A stretch of 64,000 nt of DNA from Prunella strophiata (Eukaryota; Chordata; Aves; Passeriformes; Prunellidae), in NCBI GenBank assembly GCA_036583965.1, contig JAZBQD010000025.1, positions 12,664,300-12,728,299 on the forward strand, written 5' to 3'. Positions within the stretch are counted from its first letter, which is position 1. The number at the start of each line of letters is the position of its first letter. The position numbers and the translations under genes were made by a program. The notes under the pieces are model-generated. The model was not told the DNA's origin. It saw only the letters and a program-made list of their open reading frames with translations, and searched no databases. Shown piece after piece: positions 23,001-32,000 of this stretch.

Positions 23001-26000
23001 GCTCCCCAGACCCCTTTGACACGTCCAGGTGGCCTCTGGCAAGGCTGGAGCTCAGCAAGTGGACTCTGTGGCTCAGCCCAAACTCCCCCCAAGCCATTCA
23101 TGAGCTGCACTTATCAATGTGCATGAATTAATGGGAGAAGTGCTCAACAAAGCCCAAAATAACTTTGTTCCCAAGCAAGCATTAATGCCTGGCAGATGTG
23201 ATGTGTTTTTCCCTCCTGAATAACACACACACGTGAGGTCAGACTGTTCCAGCAGCTGGCTGTGCTGGGGGGAGCAGTGGGGGCAGAGCAGCTCTGGAGG
23301 GATGATTCTCCAGGGATCAGCCCCAGTGCAGGGGTGGAAATCCTCTCCTGAGGACCTGGCTGCTCCAGCTGGAGTTCCTGGCTGAGGTTGGGCTTCCCAA
23401 ACATGCAACAAAAGAAAAATTCAATGTGATCATGTGTGGGTTTTGGTTCAGTTTTGTTTGTTAAAGGGCTGGCAGTGTCTTGGAACAGCTTCCCAGGAGT
23501 GTGGTCTGCACTGCTGCCCAGAGCTCCAGCACCCACAGTGAAGGATCTGGGGTGTTTTGCCTCCCTGGGGTGATTTCCCAGCACAGTCCTGGCTTGCAGC
23601 TCTGCTCCAGAGCCCCACATGGGGAGAGCAAACGTTGGAGTTGGATTGGCCAGACTGGTTTGACTGACTGGGGTGGTTTTGGGTGGAAGTGCCAGTGATG
23701 TGCTGATCGTGCTGCAGTTCCTCAGCACCTCTGCCTCCCAGGGCTTTCAGTGGTGCTCAAACCTGGGGAAGAGCCTGCTCCAGTAGAGCAGAAAATGGGA
23801 GAGCTGGGACTGCTGCCAGGGAGAAGGAAAAGCTTTGCAAAGATCAAAGCTTTGAGTGCACGGTGCCTGCTCCTGTGCTGTGGCTTCTGCCTTGTGCCAC
23901 CTGTGGGGCACCCGAGTGGCCCCCCCAGCACTGGCACAGGAGTGATGGGCAGGGCTCTGCCTGCTCAGCCCTGTCCCCAGCTCTGCCCAAGGGGCATTTC
24001 AGGATTGCTCCTTGCACAAGGGACACGTGGCCAGGCAGGACCATGGTGGCATTGCCACCTGTGGCAAAGTGAGACCACTGGTTAGTGAGGAGGAGGTGAA
24101 ACCTCAGAAAGCTCCTCTGGACTTTGGGGAGCAGCCACAGGGTGAGGAGGGTCCTGCCCTGCAGAGGGGGCCAGGACCTGCTGCATCTCAGCCCTGTTAC
24201 CACTGCACCATGCAGAGAGGGGCTGTGGTGCCAGGGAGCACTGGGACCTGATGGGTGCCAGTCCTGGGGGCAGACTGGACTCGTACAGCCATCAGGAAAT
24301 CTCATCAGAGCTGTTCAGTCATTCTCTTTTCCTTGAATCCTTCGAAGAATCTGGGCTCAGGTTTGCTGCACAGCAGTTTTTGGGAGCTGTCTGCCTTGGC
24401 TGTGAAGGATGGAAGTGTTAAGGATAAAAAGCACCAGATTCCTTTGTCAGGTCTTTGGGGATTTCATTTTCTTTAGGGATGAGAAGTGCTCTTTAATAAT
24501 GCTGTTTGCAGTGCTGTCTGCAGACGCTGCTGTGTTACTGCTGGGTGCTGACAGAATGTTTGCTGCTGGATGTTCAGCCCTGATTTTTCTTTAATTGGAT
24601 TGTAAAGTCTTCTCAGAAACTTCAGGCAAGTTTTCAGCCCAGGGCTGGCTGCAGTCACTGAGGCAAATCCTAGAATTGTTTAGGCTGGAAAAGACCTTTC
24701 AGGTCAGACAAGTGCTGCTGGGCTTTATTTCTCCCCAGATAAACGATTCCCTGTCTAACAGGACCTGATGAGCCATTTTTCATCTCTGTGCCACTGACAG
24801 GGCCGTGTTTGCTACAGATGAGAAATGATAGAGCAATAAATGCTCCGTGGAGATCCCTGTTCAGCTCTGCAGCAGTGGCATGGCCTTGATGAGGAAAATG
24901 AAGATAAATATGTCGAGCAGCACAGTTACTTATTCCCAGTGTTGGCACAGATCTGCTGTGAGCCATCTCTGCCCCCTTTGTTTCCAAGGCTTCTTGGTTT
25001 AGAAGTAAGCAGAGATATTTTTTAAAATATCCCTTCTTTTATAAAGGAGGGGGAAAAGAGATGGAAGGGGTGAGAGCAATGCAGCCCAGGGTGGTGGGAG
25101 AGCTGTGCAGACCATGCTGGGTGGGGAGGATGCCATCCTGTGTGTTGGAGCTGCAGGGATGGGCTGCAGCTTTCCTGCTGGCTGCTGCTTTCTGGTGGCT
25201 CTGGTCTCCAGGATGGCTGTGGCAGATCCTACCCTGAGGAATTCTGGGGGTGGGTTTCTCTGGCTGCCTGTGGGATTGGGATTCAGGATCACTCCCACTC
25301 TCAAAGCCTCACATGGCCCTGTCTGTCTCCTGCTGGGGTGAGCCTGAGCAGTCCTGCTGGGCTTGAGAGCACCAAGTCTCATCTGCCTGTGCCTCCCTCA
25401 AGGAACCTTCCCGTGGCCATCCCAGGACTTTGCTGCTTTCATGGAGCAGCCAGGCTGGGAGGGAACACAACCCCCACCCGGGGGTGATGCTGCAGGTGAT
25501 GCCAAGAAGCAAAGCAGGGCTGAATTTAAAATGTATGATCTTAAGCAGATCCTCTTACCTCTAATCTGTCCCTAAGACAGGATTCTCTTCTTGCCAGAAA
25601 TCCCTTTTATTTGCAGACTGATGTGACTAGAAGATGATAAGTCAGTAAATCTTCAGTGTGTCTGCTCGAACAAGGGCCTGGACTCTTATCTGGGCAGGGC
25701 TGGCAGCCAGGGAGATGTTAATTGGGATTTAATGTAGTGAGCAGGCTCTGGACAAAGGCTGGTGCTGCTGACATCCCTTGCTGGGTGCTGTGGGGAAGGG
25801 CTGCCCAGCTGGACACCAGGGCTGGGGGTAGGGCCAGGCTTGTGGCCCCTCCAGGCTGGACAGTGGCAGAGGGGACAGGGTGGGGTGACCCCTCCAAGGG
25901 GCTGTGGGGTGGCTCTGGCAGCAGAGCAGGTTGGAAGCTCTGTGTGCTGTGAGGGGCCGTGGTGTTAATCTGCATTTCCTGAGTTCTGCCCAGCAGCTGA

Positions 26001-29000
26001 GCAGGAGCTGAGCAGCCAGAGCAGTTGTGGCTCTGAAAGGATCTTGGCAGCGGCTGCAGGCAGGAGTGTGCAAGGCCTGGGGAGGAAAACATCCCAAGGC
26101 AGAAGTTTCTATTTTTAGCTGCACAGTGCAAATGCACAGAGCTGCTGAGGAATTCATCACCTGCCCCGGGAGATGGATGGTTGGGATTTTTCTCTGACGG
26201 GAAGATTTATGAAGAGGCAGAGGGAATTGTGCTGGGCTGTTTTGGCCACTGATGAGTGGCTCTGGTGGTGGCACAGCTGAGGAGGAGGAAGAGGATCACT
26301 GAATGTGATCCCCAGTGCCTGGGACATCCTCCAGCCAAACACAGCACGGCTGGAGCAGGACCATGTCCAGCCTCCAGCCACATCCCTGCCCTGCTCTCCC
26401 CATTCCCAGAGGCTTTCTGCAGGCTCCAGCACAGCATCAGGCTGTGCCCTCCCCTCTCCTGCAGGGAATGTGCTCCTGGAAGGGTTTTCCCAGGCTGGAG
26501 TGGTGTGTTCTCCATGGAGGTGCTGATGGCTGGGTGTGCAGGATCAGGCACTGCTTGGATTTATGAGGGACCAGGTTTTTGGAGCTCTGAGGGGGCAGAG
26601 TGGGGCTGCTCCTGGGTGCTGGCCTTGGCAATGGGCTGGCATGTCCCTGAGCCAGGTGCTGTGCCTGGAGGGATGCTGAGCCACCAGGAGCAGCTCCCTG
26701 GCTGCGCATGTCTGGGAAAACCAACCTCAGGGTTTTAACGAGCCAATTTAATGCAGTGTCCTGCTGTTTTGGGCAGATTTCCACATCGATCCTTGATCTA
26801 TTTTTGCAGCCGCCGTTGGGGGTGGTGGTTATTTGTGTGTCTGCTATATCACAACTCCCCATTTCCTGCTGGCACAGGAGTGTTTGTGCTCGCAGGGGCT
26901 CCCTGGGCTTTGCCAGGTGGGAATTTGGCTCCTGGTCAGGCCTTGGTGTGGGGCTGGGGTGCTCCAGCATCCCTTCAGCCAGTCCTCCACTGCTGGGTGT
27001 CTCCTGGCTTCCTGAAATAAAGGACAACCCAATCTATCCCTCGCTCCCGGGTGGCCTGGCCCGGTGACACCACCTAATGGCATTTCTGGGTGGCTGCACT
27101 GTCAGTCCCACAGCTCATTACTGGCACTAATTAACTCTGTGCTACCCCAGCGCCTGCTCCTGCTTTGATCTGTAGTCACTAATGCCATTTATCTCCATTT
27201 TGACAGGAATTTGCCCCCCCTCAGCTGCAGGGGATGCCTCCAAGGCCTAATAATGACATTTGAGGGGCTTCTTTTCCATGGTAAAAGTGGAGCCCCGTGT
27301 GCAGGGGGTGCTTGGGTGGGCACTCCTGGGCAGCACCACTGGAGCCAGCACCAGTCACAGGCTCCAGGGAGCCAGGGTGGGGGTCCCCTGGTTGGAGCCT
27401 GAATGGTGCCAGTGAGCAGCTTCCCATTTGTCCAGTTAATTGCAAAGCAAATTGATCCATGTATCCAATTTAACTTTAAAGGCTTTAATTAATGAGTTCA
27501 TGTGTGTAAGAGCAGGGAGAGGCCGGGCTGTCGACGATGCTGATCCTGGGTTGTGCTGCAGCTTCAGGCACCTGGGGACATGCCAGGGGACGTGCCAGCT
27601 GCTCCTGGTGGGATTCACGGGCACTGTGGGGACCCTGTGATCCGGGCTGTGGCATTTGCCCATCCTGCAGCTGCTGTGGGGGCAGAGCAGGGTGGCAGAG
27701 CTGGGTCTGTGTTGAGCATTGTCTGGGCACGTTTCAGCAGTGGTGGTTTCACCCCATTGCCTTCCCCTCCCTCCCTCCCTTCTGCTGCTCGGGGCACTCG
27801 TGGCTCTGGGATCTCGTGCCAGGGCTGCAGCCAGCAGGGCCTTGGTGTGTGATAATGCTGCTCTTAATTGAGGACCATCTGCACTTGGTAATTTAATTTT
27901 TCCTGCATCTGCAAGGTTCCAACTTTGTTTATCTGATGTCCTGAAGATTATTTAACTTCGGAGCATCGTGTTTGTCCACCCTGGGCACTGCAGGCATTCC
28001 ACTGCAGCCCCTGCTAGATGAGATTTCAGTAACGTTTGCACTGCCCCAGGAAAAAGGACACAAAAACTGAACTGGGAAGGGCAACAGCAGAGCTGAGGTG
28101 TAGGGATGATTTTGCTGCCCAAATTGTGGCAGGAGGCTGCTGGGAGTGTTACCTCTGTTCTAACACAGGGTGAGATGAGCAAGGAGCCCTGAGCAGCACA
28201 GCCCCTCCCTCAGCAGCAGGGCTGGCAGCACATTTCACAGCTCAGTGCATTGACACACGACGTCTTTTGTCTTTGGATGCTTATTAGGAGCTCAGCCCCC
28301 AGCTGTGCCTTGGAAGGGCTGACAGGAGGGAATTGAGGCATCTCCTTAAAAAAATAATAAAAATTGGAAGCTGGAAAGTCACTTAGCTCTGGTGTGGGGG
28401 AGACCTGGGCATCTGGTTCATCTGAACATCTTGGACACTTCCAGGGATGGGGCAGCCTCAGCCTGTCTGGGCAAACTTCTTTGGGATGCAGGCAGGGATG
28501 CTGGCACGAGTGATGCTCTGGCTTGCTCTGGCTGTGTCTCCTGCCTGCAGGAGCACTTCTACAGCTTCTCACCCTGGAACCCTGCTCTGTTCCACACCCA
28601 GTGCTCAGAAAATCAGTTTTTTCCCCAGGCTAGTCCAGCAGCACCTGGATCCCTGTGCAGACTTTAATTAGGTCTAAGCATTTACCTCCCCTAAAATATA
28701 GGTCAGTCGTAATTAGCGTGACTCCTGTTGCTGCTGGCTCCATGTTAATTAACTCCTGATGTGGGGCACCTTTGGAGCTTCAGCTTTTTTGGCTGCTCAG
28801 CAGATGCTTCAAGGTGGCTTTGGCCTGGCTGATCCATGCTCAGGGCTGGGGCCATGGTCTCTGTCCCTGTCACCCAAGGTGTTCTGTCAGCCTTGGAGCA
28901 TGGCCACGTCCCTGGGCACAGCCACACACTCTGCTCTGAGCTGGAGGTGCTCGTGTGGCCATGGGGCAGAGAACCTGTTTGGTGCTGGTTTTAACATGAT

Positions 29001-32000
29001 GCTCACTGTGTCCTTGTCCCTTGTCACCATCCATCACAACAAATGTCCTCATCCCCTTGTGCCAAAAGCTGGGGTTGATGGTGAAACACAGAGCCTTTGC
29101 CTTCCTCTGCAGTCCCTGGCACGGTCCCTGGCATGATCCCTGGCAGCTGGTATTGGCAGCTGGCTGCCAGCAGCTGGGAATGGTGTTTGGAATGGCATTG
29201 TGCTGGTGCAGAGCCTGTGGGATGAGCCTGAGGGTCCAGTACCTGCACAGAGGAGCCAGGGTTTTGGAGAGCAAGGTGAGCTTAGAGAGTGGATCTCCTG
29301 CAGAGCACAAACCTGCCCTGTCTCACCTGTGGCTCAGGTTAGGACAGGGCTGTTCCCCAGCCTCTGGGATGAGGTGGAGGTGCAGCTCAGGACTGTTTGC
29401 TGAGGCTGTGGTTCTGCCCTGGGGATGGCTCTGTCCCTGCTCACCTGGGAGCCCTGGGCAGAGGCACCAAGGTCCAGGGAGCACTTTGGGAACCCTGGGT
29501 TTTAGGCACTTCAAGCCTTCAGGAGTGCTGGTGTCACATGCTGGGACAGGCTCAGCTCCACATGTGGGAAGCCCTAACTCCCTGGCCAGCTCCCCGAGCC
29601 CTGGCTTTTCCCTGAGTACTTCCCAGCTCCCCCACCCCAGTCCCTGGCTGCCTATTTTTACAGCTCCTGGGCTGTGAATCACTTCTCTCCCCCGTCTCAG
29701 TCGCTGCCTTTGAAGGTATTTATAACCCGGGGCCGTCTCCCTGCGCCTGCCTGAGCAGACGGAGGATTCAGCTCCGGCTCTCTCCTGCCCTCTCCTCCTC
29801 ACCAGATCCCTGTGGAGATGTGCAGGAGATGAGATGCTCCCTCTGCCCTTGGTAAAACTATCAGTGAAGAGCCTGGCCAGCACCTGAAGGGGTGTGGGAT
29901 GTGCAGGGATGGGTCCTGGCATGGATCCCTGCGGGGTTTGGTGGCACTGGAGTGGCTGGTGGCGTGTCCAGTGCCAGGGGTGGATGAGCCAGGGCTGAGC
30001 CAGCAGAGCCCAGCTGGGGTCATGGCAGCCTTGGCCATCCCATGGCCAAGTGACTTGGGAGATGGGAGCATCCCAAAGCAGCTCCAGAGCAATTGGAGGA
30101 AATGGGATTTAAATTATCACCAGAGCAGCCACCAGCTGCCTCGTCCCACTGGTGTGCTGTTCCCTGCCCGTGTTTCCAGCACGTCCCACTGATTACTGTG
30201 CTAATTTCTGTGGATCTGGTGAGCAAATTAATCTCTTCTCTGCTCCTTCCCCTGGGACCCCTGGTCTGTAGGCTTGCATTCCTTTAATGTTTGGAGAGGC
30301 TGGTGCAGATTGCTGGGATGGTGGTTGCTCTGGGACACGGTCAGGATCCATCTCCTGCCCTCCCTGCCTGGCACAGCCACCCTGAGGGGCACTGAGGGGC
30401 TCCCACACAGCTCCCAGCCCTGCCAGGGCATCTTTCCACACAAAATATCCTGTTGGCTTTGAGGAAAACTCATTGTGGAGCGACACTTCCCCCTCTCCTC
30501 CTCAGTTCCACCTTTCCTAAAACCAAGCAAAACGGGGGGAAAACATACTAAGAGAGAAACCAGGAGAAAAACAGGTCCAAGAGGCAGGAGCAGGAATTAT
30601 TTTTAATTTGCTGGCTGCACGTGGAGTGGTTGACTCTGTGTTTTGAAGGCTATTAAGGGGGGATGCTGGTGCTCATTAATTTATGGCCAGAGGTCTCCAT
30701 CCTGAGCTGGGTGTGGTATTGCCAGGGTTTAGGTACCCAAATAGATGCAACTTTTGCTGATACAGGGAGAAATCCTCTGGCTGGGCCATGGTGAAAATGG
30801 CTCTGCAGGTGCTGGGACCAATGGAAGGGAGTTTAAGAAGCAGGAGAGGGCATCAGCCCGAGGATTTGGGGGAAACACTGACTGGGATGGGGACTGGCTG
30901 TGTCCCCCTTGGTGTCCTGCAGCTGTGCTCACCCCTCACCACCCTTTCCATTCTCTTTCAGAACAAGGTGCTGACGGTGGATGGGGTGAAGGTGAAGCTG
31001 CAGGTATGTCCCCATGTCCCTGGAAGCATCTCCCTTGCTGCCCTGGGTGTTCAGAGATGGCCAAAGCCCCTCAGAAGACAAAGCAGAGGAGCACTCCCAA
31101 AATGGGGCCCCACCTCTATCCTTTGTGGTCATGTCTCCTGCCCTGGGACAGCCTTACAGACCCTTCTGGCTGCTCTGTCCCCTTGGCAGGAGCCTGCACA
31201 AGGCTGGGGGCTGTTCTGGCCACAGTGATCCCCATCCCAGCCCGTGTGCCCCTGCAGCCAGAGCTGCTCCAGCCCCCGTAGACCTGACAGTTTCTCCGAG
31301 CCCTTTGCCCGGAGCTTGGTAACACAGCTCCCCCAGGCAGCAGCGTGCACTCTGCAAACCTCCTGCTGCATTAAGGACTGATAAATCACATTAGCAGGTC
31401 CCCATGCATCCATCTGCTCCATGGATTTTCCAATTAATGGCCGTGTTGGGAGCCCTTGGCCACGTCGTGTCCCCACACCGAGGAGCGGGAAGAGGCTGCT
31501 GCCGTAGTTATTGCTCTGGTCGTTTTTCCTATTCATGTCCCTGGGAGCAAAAGCTGGAGAAGCTTCCTGGGGTTGCACCATTCTGTTTGGGCTGGTTTGG
31601 GTGGGTTCTGCTCAGGTCTGATCCCTCTGCTCCTGTCTGCCTTCCAGATCTGGGACACGGCCGGGCAGGAGCGCTTCCGCAGCGTCACCCACGCCTACTA
31701 CCGGGATGCCCACGGTAAGCAGGGCACCTCTGCCCCTGGGCAATCCCTCCCTCCAGGTAAGCAGGGCACCTCTGCCCCTGGGCAATCCCTCCCTCCAGGT
31801 AAGCACAGCCACCTCTGTCCCTGGGCAATCCCTCCCTCCAGGTAAGCACAGCCACCTCTGTCCCTGGGCAATCCCTCCCTCCAGGTAAGCACAGCCACCT
31901 CTGTCCCTGGGCAATCCCTCCCTCCAGGTAAGCACAGCCACCTCTGTCCCTGGGGAGTCCCTCCCTCCAGGTAAGCACAGCCACCTCTGCCCCTGGGAAG

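Larger units (their letters stand above)
13526..30961 (+). other. RAB26 intron 2 (17.4 kb)
   Basis: Large intron containing CR1 fragments near 18.5, 18.8, 24.7 and 28.4 kb, an 11-bp array at 17.84-17.99 kb, a 55-bp tandem duplication at 13.89-14.0 kb, and several AT-rich islands with homeobox-like TAATTA words listed separately. No further exon with Rab homology is present, and none is missing between exons 2 and 3. Confidence 0.85.
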
